Source: Neoechinorhynchus agilis (lineage: Eukaryota > Acanthocephala). From it: a stretch of DNA of 64,000 nt. The stretch spans positions 8,184,001 through 8,248,000 of the forward strand of contig CM121341.1 of NCBI GenBank assembly GCA_051530055.1, read 5' to 3'. Every line of letters begins with the position of its first letter. The first letter of the stretch is position 1. Both the position numbers and the translations under genes were made by a program. Shown here piece after piece: positions 11,474 to 21,800 of this stretch. The notes under the pieces are model-generated. The model saw only the letters and a program-made list of their open reading frames with translations. It did no database searches and was not told the origin of the DNA.

Positions 11474-11784
11474 TCATCCACGGTAGTTTTCATTTTGCAG
11501 AAGTCCCGGGTTATGCTTCAGTATTCTGAGCAACAATCCTGAGGTGTAATCTTCCATTAGCTTGATTCTCCTGTCCTTTTCTTGAAGTGTTTTCTGTAGA
11601 GAATCAATCATATTTAGAAGATAACGTTCCCTCTCGATTGCAACGTCGTTTTCAGCTTTTTCTGTGAAGGCCACGCGTTCAATCACACTCATTTGTATGC
11701 TTTTATCGTCTTCCTCGCAAACTTCGATGTTTTCTTCAATCTTCGATTCGCATATCGCAGCAGATTTGCAGTAAAAACTACGAG
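11474..11784 (-). CDS. Rab11-FIP-like C-terminal Rab-binding domain, last exon
   Basis: The minus-strand frame from a CTTACAG acceptor (AG at 11785-11786) to the stop at 11474 encodes about 102 residues, of which the last 72 start with an internal Met. A charged coiled coil (RERYLLNMIDSLQKTLQEKD) is followed by KLMEDYTSGLLLRILKHNPG. This closely follows the FIP-RBD consensus (L-E/R-E/D-Y-x-D-x-L-L-x-R-V-x-E-x-x-P-x-L-L) found at the C-terminus of Rab11 family-interacting proteins and Drosophila Nuclear fallout. Such proteins bind Rab11/Arf6 on recycling endosomes. Upstream exons are not identified; the acidic two-exon frame at 12895-13675 on the same strand could belong to the same gene or be separate. 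A foldback insertion lies between them. Domain call is moderate, gene structure uncertain. Confidence 0.5.
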
Positions 11785-11995
11785 CTGTAAGTCTCTACCT
11801 TCGACCACAGACTTTTTAAAGCAAGTTTTCTTGCGATATATAATTAAAAACAATACTAGCAACTTTTGGTCCGCTCAAATTCGATTCGGTGATTTATGTT
11901 TATCAACTAATGGATGTAAAGGTGCAAAGTTAGCAATGCATTTGGTATTATTAGCAGAAAAAAACAGTTTAAGAGCCGTAAAATATCATAAAGTA

Positions 11996-12280
11996 TTTTA
12001 TTCCAGATTTATTATCGAACGGAAAATGGGTGTTTTATTTGCTTATTGCTTCAAATTTTCGACGCCTTGCGTCTTCGTCAGGAAGCTTTTCTTCGGTTGT
12101 CTGAAAAGGAATCAGAGGAGGGCAACGCTGTCCGTCAGCTCATCCCTCTTATTGAGCATCCCCTAGACCTTTTCAGACAACCGAAGAAAAGCTTCCTGAC
12201 GAAGACGCAAGGCGTCGAAAATTTGAAGCAATAAGCAAATAAAACACCCATTTTCCGTTCGATAATAAATCTGGAATAAA
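11996..12280. repeat. Foldback element with about 114-bp arms
   Basis: The left arm 11996-12109 and right arm 12168-12280 are near-perfect inverted copies separated by a 58-bp loop. The plus strand of the right arm carries the hinge CTGACGAAGACGCAAGGCG followed by TCGAAA (12196-12220), and the left arm its mirror (12057-12081). The right arm and the next 36 bp (to about 12316) are also found at 28505-28680 within a LINE. No coding capacity of its own. Confidence 0.9.
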
Positions 12281-12409
12281 CATGAGGGTGTTGGGAAAAG
12301 AGGCTTTCCATAATATTATAAAGTATTTTAAATAGGAAAATTTAATTAAACAGTGTCACTTGTTATCTTAGAGTCCAATTAAACTGTTGAAAATAAAATC
12401 CATATATTT

Positions 12410-12563
12410 GAGATATGGGAATTTGAAGTAAAAATTAATTTATTGAATTGAATATTTCGATCCAAACTAGGATCTTCTTCAGACAAATTGCTGAAGAAGA
12501 TCCTAGTTTGGATCGAAATATTCAATTCAATAAATTAATTTTTACTTCAAATTCCCATATCTC
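12410..12563. repeat. Near-perfect 154-bp hairpin element
   Basis: Arms of about 73 bp (gagatatgggaatttgaagt and its complement) enclose an 8-bp loop, acaaattg. Both strands carry CTGAAGAAGATCC...GGATCGAAATATTC (12491-12518 on plus, 12455-12482 on minus). The arms appear identical over nearly their whole length, implying recent formation or gene-conversion-like maintenance. The 12564-12894 stretch beyond it shows nothing I recognise. Confidence 0.93.
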
Positions 12564-12894
12564 ATCCAATTAAACTGTCCAATAAACTGCCCTTTCAAAT
12601 AACTAAAAATGAAACCATTCAAATACTCGGATAAATATAGATTAATTCGCTATTACCCTTATAGATTCAAGCGATAGGTTGGCATTTGGAATGCCAAAAG
12701 TTTCTTACATTTACTAGATTGATGAGAGTCGGCGACCGAATTTTCATCGATTCTCCTAAAAGCTTACATTGTTTAGTTTTTTAAGATCAAAATATAAAAA
12801 AAACTAATTAAAGTTAAGATTTTTCTAAAATGAGCGATTGACCGGACGACAAGGTTTGTCGACTACCATTCATAAATGCGGTCAATTTATCCGG

Positions 12895-13675
12895 CTAACG
12901 ACGACTGCAAAACTGCTGACAAACAAGGCATCCTCGTTTCAAGGCTTCACAGTCTATTTCCGAGAGATCAAAAGATTGAGTGCTTACTTCGTCAAGCTCA
13001 AAATGTCTCTCTATACGTGGCACCACAGGATCTTTGAAAGGTTTGCGGCTGAACGAATTTCGGATCATATCGTATTGATCATCGTCATCATCTTGTTCAA
13101 TAGTATCATCCTCCTCACTCATCTTATCGTCTGTTATACTATCGCTATGGATATCCTTTTCCATTTTGGCGGTCTTCTCCTGACTAAATACATCTTTTTC
13201 ATCATAATCCATTTCCTTTGGATCCTCAGCCTTGACTTTCTTTTCTTCGTAGTTGCACAAAAAGTCGTCGACTATTATGTGCTTGTCATTATGAATGTTA
13301 AGGAGAGATATCACATGCAAACCGTTGACTTCTTTTTGGTTGTGATATTCTGTAAAGTCCCAGCTTTCTCGTAGTGCGGACAAACTCAATTTTATCTTAT
13401 AGAAACATATGACTTTGATATAAAAGATATCGCTTACCTCCTTCATAGGTGAAACCGAGTAAGTGTTCGCATTTACGGTAACTTTTTCTGCATGTGAGTT
13501 TGAAGGACGTGATACCGAGTTCGTTATTAACTCTAAGTCTTTGATTAGTGGCATGCTCATAAAACGAAAACGAACTTAAATACTTTTTGATCTTCATTTT
13601 TTCCTGTTTTTTCGATCGATCGCTTTCCGCCTTGTTGACGTGGTTTCTCATAAATGTGTATTGGTTAGCACTCAT
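12895..13675 (-). CDS. Unrecognised acidic protein, two exons (13438-13675 and 12895-13349)
   Basis: Exon 1 begins at the ATG at 13675 and ends with G before GTAAGC (GT at 13436-13437). Exon 2 starts after CTTTACAG (AG at 13350-13351). The 88-nt intron joins phase-1 ends to give a 230-residue protein. Exon 1 is basic and Cys/Lys-rich (FKLTCRKSYRKCEHLLGFTY). Exon 2 opens with a hydrophobic stretch (VNGLHVISLLNIHNDKHIIV). A strongly acidic tract with a run of five Asp follows (about residues 165-175), and the C-terminus is Cys-containing (CLVCQQFCSRR). I do not recognise the family. The conventional intron distinguishes it from its intronless neighbours. No acceptor lies next to the ATG, so the true start may be further upstream. 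It may be connected with the FIP-like exon downstream. Confidence 0.45.
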
Positions 13676-13679
13676 TGGT

Positions 13680-15205
13680 TGTGTTTGCCAAACAATAACA
13701 AATTCGTCTTGTTATCGAGGAAAATGAGTTTTACTCTACGTTTACCAACGCACTCAAAATATACTCGGATTAGTCAGAATCCTTTACGGATCAAAGAAGT
13801 TCTTTGTGTACATATTTTTGCAAAGTCAGCAGATTCCGTTTGGGATGAAATCATGTGGAATTTTGTCAAACAAGGAGCATCGTTAGCTTTTCATTTGCTA
13901 CGCATCAATATTCGCACTCTGCCTTTTACCTCGAGAGATGTAATGATTATCCGTATCTTTTTGATATGTTATGAGATTTTGAGTGACTAAAAACCCACGG
14001 AAACAATTCTTTGAGCAAATATTAGTTTTAGTCGATGTTTATTGCGGAAAGGACTGTCAAAATCTCTATGTGTTTTTTTATTTTTTTAAGTGATTTCAGT
14101 TGAGAAGCGTAACTTAAAGAGTACGTGAACGTTTTTTTATCAATATCTAACAATATTGGTTTCTGCTATAAAACGTAGTGATCGGTAAGATTCTCTTTGT
14201 TATTGATATCTTAGAAACCAGAAAAATATGGAAATGAGGATACAGGTCTTTTATTGTTACCCCCCTAAAATTTGCCTAAACATCACAGAAATTACAAAAT
14301 TAATCATTCCGTTTACTAGAACTAAGATTTTAAAGATAAAATGGTGCTTTAAAATGCATCGGCAATCCAATTATTTAGGCTGCGCTTCTTTTTACTCTAT
14401 CGCTTTTGAAAATGCGTCCATAAAAGTTCGAAATGCGTAAGTTTATTGATTAGCACTCTCCTTCTGCGGACGGTCAAGTAGATTTACGATTGAAATTGAT
14501 GCTCCATTTAAATAATTTGACATCTAATGCTACGAGTAGTTCATTCAACCTCAATAAAGTTTATTAAACACAATTTAAATCTAAAAACTTCATTAAAGCT
14601 TTGGATTTTTTTTGAATATCATATTGGATTAAAATGAAGGCAGTTTCACTCCTCCTTTATTTCGCATTTTTATTACCGAAAACTCATTCCTACAAAGATA
14701 ATATTTTTGAAAGCCTTCATGAAATGCAGCGATAAGAACCATTTAATCGTGAAACGTGGATTCATGGCTCGATTCTACTAGACCATCTCTAAACAAATAC
14801 AGAATGTACAAACTCATCCAGTTTTTAGACCCCTGGGGCTGATTTTTTATGGTCCAGGGTAGTGATTGTATCACTTAGACTGTTAAACATAAGATCACGA
14901 GTTTTGTACATCTCTCTGGATCCTCAGAACTTCCTCGCACGGAGCCGGTACTCATTAGTGATCGGTGGTGGATTTTGAACTCTTTGACCCACTTAAACGT
15001 GGATTCATGGCTCGATTCTACTAGATCACCTCGACATAGCCCCGAACTACACTAGGTCTTTGAAATGATTAATAGTTTTAAAATGAAGAAGAGAGCAAAT
15101 TCATCACACTGGGAAGTGTCAGTATGACTTGTTTGAGACTCCATGCGTAACTTGTACATGAGTCAAATGACTTAAGTTCGGCGCCTCTTTTTTTGGTAAG
15201 TTTCG
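13680..15205. other. Intergenic, with a 244-bp-spaced direct repeat
   Basis: No convincing gene is seen. The segment cgtggattcatggctcgatt occurs at about 14755 and again at about 14999, each followed by ctactaga. Short open frames near 13640-13990 and 14228-14440 lack any family signal. The last 25 bases hold the T-rich tract and AG (15199-15200) before the next gene. Confidence 0.5.
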
Positions 15206-15721
15206 ATGGAAAGCGCCAATGAGTCTACGGCAAACAAACTGGAACAAGATCACGGATCGCATTTCAAGAAAATCGATAGAAATCTAAGTGATTTTATGCG
15301 TCGTCATGGTAAGCATCGCCATTCGCATCCGGATATTAAGTTGAATGAGAAGCTTTTAAACAATGAAGAGCCTAAGGATTACAGCCGTGAGTACTTGCAA
15401 GAACTTATAGACGCAGAACAAGAGGCTCGATTAAAGATCACGGAAGCTAGAAAGCGATATATCAATAGACTCAAAGAAGCCGATATGGACGCAGACGAAG
15501 AACTAAAGAAATTTGAAATGGATCTGCAGAATAAGACTAATGCATGGAGAATCGAGAATGAAAAACATTTGGAACAATGTAAGGTTGAATTGGAGAGGCA
15601 AGGGAAAATTGATATGGAGGAGGTGAAACACTGCTTTCAGAAACGCAAACGTATTGCTGTTCATCTCTTATTTAGCAACATTACCGGCCATCAATTCGAT
15701 GACCAAAGCAGCGTTCTGTGA
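15206..15721 (+). CDS. V-type ATPase subunit G-like protein with N-terminal extension
   Basis: The 171-residue protein has an N-terminal extension of about 60 residues, His/Lys-rich (RRHGKHRHSHPDIKLNEKL). A domain at about 62-160 follows that has the V-ATPase G pattern: LIDAEQEARLKITEARKRYI, then long charged alternating helix, matching the family's LLxAExxAxxKVxxARKRKxxRLKQA. Subunit G (Vma10) is a peripheral-stalk helix paired with subunit E, holding V1 to V0 so that ATP hydrolysis can pump protons. Usual subunit G length is about 115-120, so the extension is odd; it may mark a divergent paralogue. Translation could also start at a later Met, but the T-rich tract plus AG ends 5 nt before this ATG. 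There is no intron. Family call moderate to good. Confidence 0.7.
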   Translation: MESANESTANKLEQDHGSHFKKIDRNLSDFMRRHGKHRHSHPDIKLNEKLLNNEEPKDYSREYLQELIDAEQEARLKITEARKRYINRLKEADMDADEELKKFEMDLQNKTNAWRIENEKHLEQCKVELERQGKIDMEEVKHCFQKRKRIAVHLLFSNITGHQFDDQSSVL

Positions 15722-16394
15722 TTGAATGAAACATTCTGAAATAACCTTTAGTCCAAGATTCGATCGGATTTTAAATGTGATTTCATGAGTTTTTTTTGCT
15801 TTATTAAGATCGTACATCGACTCATAATCTGCGCAGACTTAAATATACGCTTGCTTAAAATAGAATCTAAGCTGATTGAAGGCCTCTTTATTGTGTATCC
15901 TCATGTATATGGTTTTTGATTTTTTGGACGTTGAGGGACACACACACAATCTTTTATCTCGTTCGAAACACATCTCCGAAGAAATATAACCTTTTGTTTA
16001 CTTCCCTTCAGATGCTCCAGAGTAGCAAGAAGTTTCATAGAGGTCTTGAATATGGGTCCGTCAAACCCTGAGAATTTAAAAAAAAACTAAAATAGAATCA
16101 ACTGGTAAGAGAAACGTTTTACATTTGTAAATTCAAATGAATAAACTTTAAAATTGTATAAAAATTAAATATTTGTCCATAGGGAATGTTCTAAAAACCT
16201 TAAAGATTGTTAATGGCATTTCACTAATGTTGAGGACGTGGCAACATTCAGAACACAAAAAAAGAGTCGATTTTTTCATCAAAATGCGTTGTAACAACGC
16301 AGAATACAACTTTCAAAATCCTGTGAAATTCTTTGATCAATGTCGATATGCGAGGTACCGGGGAATGTGATTACAGGCGGTAAATGATTATTTC
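15722..16394. other. Intergenic, nothing recognised
   Basis: The 3' flank of the V-ATPase G-like gene. A 65-codon open frame at 16173-16370 has no family signal and no acceptor-ATG arrangement, so I leave it uncalled. Confidence 0.5.
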
Positions 16395-16513
16395 GATTAA
16401 AGACGTTCTGCGCACCTCGTTGAGTTCAACATCAGTTTGTTTGTTTGTTAACGTCTATTACTAACAAACAAACTGATAATGAACCCGACGATGTTCGCAG
16501 AACGTCTTTAATC
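16395..16513. repeat. Foldback element, about 50-bp arms
   Basis: The left arm starts gattaaagacgttctgcg and the right arm ends cgcagaacgtctttaatc. They pair with a few mismatches around a short loop containing aacgtctattact. Unlike the others it lacks the CTGANGAA...CGAAA motif, so it is probably a different non-autonomous element. Confidence 0.85.
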
Positions 16514-18852
16514 AAGTTTTAGGTTTTTAAACAGACACTTGGGAGAGAGCTATTGTAATGACAAATAGAAAATCTATATTTTCGAGCTTTCGCCATCCTA
16601 CGGCTTCTTCAGGAAAGCACACACAAACACTTAAATCAACAAGTTTTGATACGAACGAATATTTGTGGGTACACCGGCAAACGTTAAAGAATCTTCAACG
16701 TTAAAGATTGCGGTTGTCTGATGGAATTTTTTAATTTTTATATCCTTTTTCTCTCGCAAAAGTACACTCGAACGCTTCCTGAATTTTTGGAAGCCAATCG
16801 TTTGCTGAAATCCTAAAAATTAGTATATTATCCAGGTACTTTTAATCATAAAACCTCAGCCGTTTATTTTCTTTAAAAAGTGACCGCGTTAAAATATCCC
16901 ATTAAATCATTGATTTAACTGAGATTTACGTCGAAATAATATCAAGCCACTGTATTATTTGGAGATCAAATGGTTTTTTTGTTTCGACCCATCGCGCCAA
17001 CTAAACAGCTTCATGAATACGATTGAAAATTGTAATCTGGCTTGGTCTTCTATAAAAGTATTTAGAAGAAGTTAAAAGTAGATTGCTTTAGATTTATTAC
17101 AGTCGTAACTTTTTACTTAAAAAACCGACTGATTTGGGTTTTTTTAATGTGCAATGCAAAGTTCCGATCAGACAAAATGGCAAAAAGATAAAAACCGAAA
17201 TATCCTTAAAATTAATATCTCCCTGTTATGACTAGTCGTGATTTAACTTTAGAAAATTAATTTGACATTATAAAAGACCTCAAAAAGCCAGCGTTTCTTG
17301 TATAACAGAAAAATGAATTAAACTTGTTGAATCCGATATTTCGGCATTGAAGCTTATATATTAATAAAGCAACCTTGATAAATTCAATGCCACTTCAATT
17401 TTTTCTTGTCTTACCAAAAAAGATTAACAATTCAATTTTCAAACAAAACATAATGTTCACACTACGTACTACAGATTAATTTTATAGGCAATCATTAATT
17501 GTTTTAATAAGAAAATAACAATTGCATAATGAGCTAAGCGTAAAAATAAAAACTTACAGCCAATCAGATGTTGAGATTTCGAAACACGTGCGTTACTGAT
17601 CAAACATTGGCGCAAAGCTAATAAGGGCAGCAAACTAAAACATGTTGGTGCGTCTTAACATCCTAACTGCTATGAAGGACTAGTATTTTTTCTAATATCG
17701 CTTGCATGATCCGAAAATAAACACAAAAGAGTCAAGTCTATGTAATATCGCTAGTTCTTAAATTACAGAGGCCATAAATCTGCCAAACGTCATCGCAAAT
17801 CATTTTTTCTAATATTTTTTTACAGCCTCGTTGAAATATTAACGGACTCAATTTGACCTTTGGATGCCGGTGGCCATTAAGAAATCACATAATGACCAAA
17901 GTATAAAACTGTTCCATAACCGTGAAATTATCCGATTCGGTTCTGGAATCGTTTTCAGCGCAGTCTTTTTCCACATAATTAATTTCATGGTTTATATGAA
18001 GGGTACTCGTAATGACGCGAAAGGAGCAAATATCACAATTTGAATAAGGGCATAGATTGTATCTCGTACATTGAGATATTTATCTTACAATTACGCCTAA
18101 TTTTCTCACATTATAGAATCATAAATTTGCTCTTATCGTTTGAAAATACCCTTAATTTTTTTACTTTAACAAGTAAATATAAACCCTTTTATTCATAGAG
18201 AAAATCCTTCACTATGCACACTAATTCTCCCCCCCCCAACATGTATAAATCTTTTTAAGTGGTTTTCCTGACAGGGAATTTTTAGAACATTCCTTCCTCT
18301 GCTTTATAGTCTTGCCATGAAGCCACACTGATTTCTTACATCAGAGAAGTGATTGAATCACTTAGACTGCCAAAAGGAAAACTAAAAGGCCGAGGGAGAG
18401 ATTGCGAAAAAACAACAATTCAACCCCGTTCTTTAGGTTCCCTATAAACACCCGAGAGAGATCGCGTTAAAGAAGAATAAGTAAAAATTGATAATATATA
18501 CATTCTTCTTCAATAATCTCCTTTCAAATTGGTTGTTTGGCTTACATAGGATTTATTGCATTCGCTACAACGAACGGATTTACCGAAATTCTACGCCATA
18601 GTTTCTTCACGCGAACCTTTGTTTATTAATTACGTCATAGACACGGAAGAAAGGTACAACTCAAATGACACGGAAGAATCTAATTCATTCGATTCTAAGT
18701 TCCTAATATTTCATATTGATTTTGTGTGTGTGTGTCCCATTTTCCGGGTCGTGTGAATGATTTTTGCATTCCATTCGTTTCTTCCGCCACACCGTTTCGC
18801 TAAAAAACATAGGCGTTTAAACATCCTAATTCCTCCCCCCCCGATTTCAGGA
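16514..18852. other. Long intergenic stretch; one hammerhead-like hinge
   Basis: No gene is supported. On the minus strand at 16588-16612 lies CTGAAGAAGCCGTAGGATGG followed by CGAAA, the same hinge as in the foldback elements. Part of a related sequence (ccgatatttcggca) is at about 17336-17350. A C-run of eight (18233 region) and a C/T-rich run before 18850 are present. The latter is the pyrimidine tract of the next gene's acceptor. Confidence 0.55.
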
Positions 18853-21800
18853 ATGTCCGGACGTAACACTCGGTCACTGTCGTTTCAGTCACTTGCTAAA
18901 AATGTATTACCCGGCTGGATGACCAGTATGGTTTCCAATAATCAAGATTCTGGTTCAAAAGACAACAATAAGTCGAATCTCCCTCCGATTACTCCTCCAA
19001 TGGCTAATAAATTCAAAGTGGATATGGTTGAGATTATTCGGAACCGGAAGAGACGAACGATTGAACCGTTCTTCAAGTGTGAAGAAATAACTGAACAATC
19101 TTCATCGGGCAATTGTAGTAGTGCTAGAAGACCTAACCATCATCAATCTTTGACGAACAACAACTCACTGTTCTATCAACAGTCTCAACCAAGGAAACGG
19201 CTCATGTTCCACGATACTAGTTCATTACATGCTCCAATAACAAATCCTATAATCCTTAAGAAAGCTCGTTACGACGAAGTAAAACAGTATGCCCGTGAGT
19301 TCGAAGATGCTACAAGACCGATAGTACCCATACCTCGTCGTCCTCGTCGATTCCATTTCTCACCAGTAGATAATCTTTGCTCTTGTCCCGATCCTAAAGA
19401 TACATCGATAAAACCGCTTGGATTTCAAGAACGATATCTAGACCTTCTTCGTTATATAGCGAAAAGAGACGCTGATGAAGCAGCCGCTCACCCACCACGA
19501 ACAAGCTTCCGACAACCTCCGTCTTCGGTCGTCGAAGCAGCATTGGCTGTGAAACGCAATAACGATGAACTTATCCAAGAAATCGATAAAATCGTCACAA
19601 AACGATTTGAAGAGCAACGATCAGGGACATGGACGTGCCATAATTGCCATACGTTCGTCGTGAACTCGTTCCTTTGTCAAAACTGCGGAATCAGCCGAAT
19701 CGAGTCTCGTCAAATGCCCTATGAAATCGGCGGTGCTGTTCGAAGAAGCCGCACAATCAGTGTTTCAACTAGAGATGAACCTCAAAGTAGTGTTCCAGTG
19801 ACGTCGTCCGTATCTATCAGTGAACCGGTTCTTATAAGTGAACCTGAGCAAACATCCGCCATCAATCAACAGCCTGACAAGTTGGCAAAATTGCCTTTTT
19901 CTATTGGATCCACTGAAGCTCAGAAAAAGACTGAAGCATCAACAAATGTTTCAAAACCAGCGGTCACTGAATCAGCGGTGAAATCGTTTAATTTTGGTGC
20001 ATTCGGCAACTTAGACACAACCCAATCTGCATCGATGGAACCAGTAAAATCCGACGATAATCAAGGTTTCTTTGGATCAACCAATGTGATAACGACTTCA
20101 AGTGCTCCTATTCTTCTGAACGCGTTCACGAATCGTACAACCACCGCACCGGTCACTTTTACAACCACTACAGCAACTTCACCAAGTTTCTTTACTTTCG
20201 GAACTAAAACTACTGCACCAGTAACGAGTGCTTCAAGTGTATTTGCGTCTTGTCAAGCAAATTCATCCGAAGGCGTACCACCATCTACTGAATTAACAAC
20301 GAAAGCTGGATTCGAAAATCTTTTTACTAAGACTGCCGGTGCTTTTGGGAATCCTACAACGTGTGCCACAGTGCCATCGACTAACTTGTTCACTGGATTT
20401 GGAGCTACTACAAGCAATCCATTCGGTGGAATCGGTTCGTCCTTAAAAGCTTTTAACGCGACTACCACTCCAGTAACAACGACCACTACTGCGCCAAGTT
20501 TATTTAGCGGATTCGGAGCAAACACCGCTGTTACCATAACAACAACAGAGTCCGGAATTTTCGGCGGTATGGCGCAGTCAGCTGCATCGACAAGTACATT
20601 AGCTGGATTCGGAATCTCGACCAGTGCAATCGCAACAACGACGACTTCAGGTCTCTTTGGATCATTTTCTGCAATGACCACTGCTTCAAATACTCCATTT
20701 GGTGGATTTGGAAGTTCAACCGCAGCCGCAACAACAACTGCATCTAGTCTGTTCGGTGCATTCTCAAGTACGGCTAACTCTACCACTGCCTCAAATATGT
20801 TCGGATCTTTCAGTGCTACAAACGCTTCCATGCCATTTGGTACTGCGATCACCACCACCACCGCCGCCGCCGCTACTCCAAACCTATTCGGTGGATTATC
20901 GGCGAATTTGACAACCCAAAGTGGATTCAGTGGATTCGGTAGTACCGCAACTACCGCCGCCGCCGCTCCAAGCCTATTTGGTGGATTATCGGCGAACCAA
21001 ACGACTCAAAGTGGATTCGGTGTCGCTTCAACTACAGCTCCAAGTCTATTCGGAGGATTTTCGACAACCGTTTCAACCACTCAGAGCCCATTCAGTGGAT
21101 TTGGTAGTGCTATCACCACCACCGCCGCCGCAGCCGCTGCTGCTCCAAGCCTATTCGGTGGATTATCGGCGAATTTAACAACCCAAAGTGGATTCGGTAG
21201 TACCGCGACTTCGACCACCACCGCCGCCGCTCCAAGCCTATTTGGTGGATTATCGGCGAACCCAACGACTCAAAGTGGATTCGGTGTTGCATCAACTACA
21301 GCTCCAAGTCTATTCGGAGGATTTTCGACAACCGTTTCAACCACTCAGAGCCCATTTAGTGGATTTGGTAGTGCGATCACCACCACCGCATCCAGCCTAT
21401 TCGGTGGATTGGCGGAAACTACAAAGATAAGCAGTGGATTCGGAACCGCCGGTACGCCCTCGTCGTTCATGGGATTCACAAGATCGGTAACATCTGAAGC
21501 TCTACCTTCTGGATTTGCTGGATTCGGCAAACTTAGCGTACCGTCCACTACAACCTCCACATCAATAACACCTTTCGGGCAAAAGTCCTCAATGTTCGGC
21601 ACCGAACCAGCCAAATCCTTGTTTACCTTTGGATCACAACCAGAACAACAGCAGTCTGCTACAGGAATGACATTTTTCGGATCAGCTCAACAACAATCTT
21701 CATTTATGACGGCTCCGCCTACAGCTCCAATGGTATTCGGCAGTACATCGGGTGACACTTCGACCTTAAAGACGGCGTTTGTCTTTGGAGATGTTAAGAA

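Noticed and set aside
13640-13990. 116-codon plus-strand frame
   Set aside because: It overlaps the start of the minus-strand two-exon gene, has no family signal and no acceptor before its ATG.
18757-18852. N-terminal extension of the Nup153-like protein
   Set aside because: The extra 32 codons run through a pyrimidine tract ending in TTTCAG. This is better read as a splice acceptor before the ATG at 18853.
20253-20861. 202-codon minus-strand frame opposite the nucleoporin FG region
   Set aside because: The Thr/Ala-rich FG codons on the plus strand make the antisense stop-free. The sense strand carries the recognisable domains.
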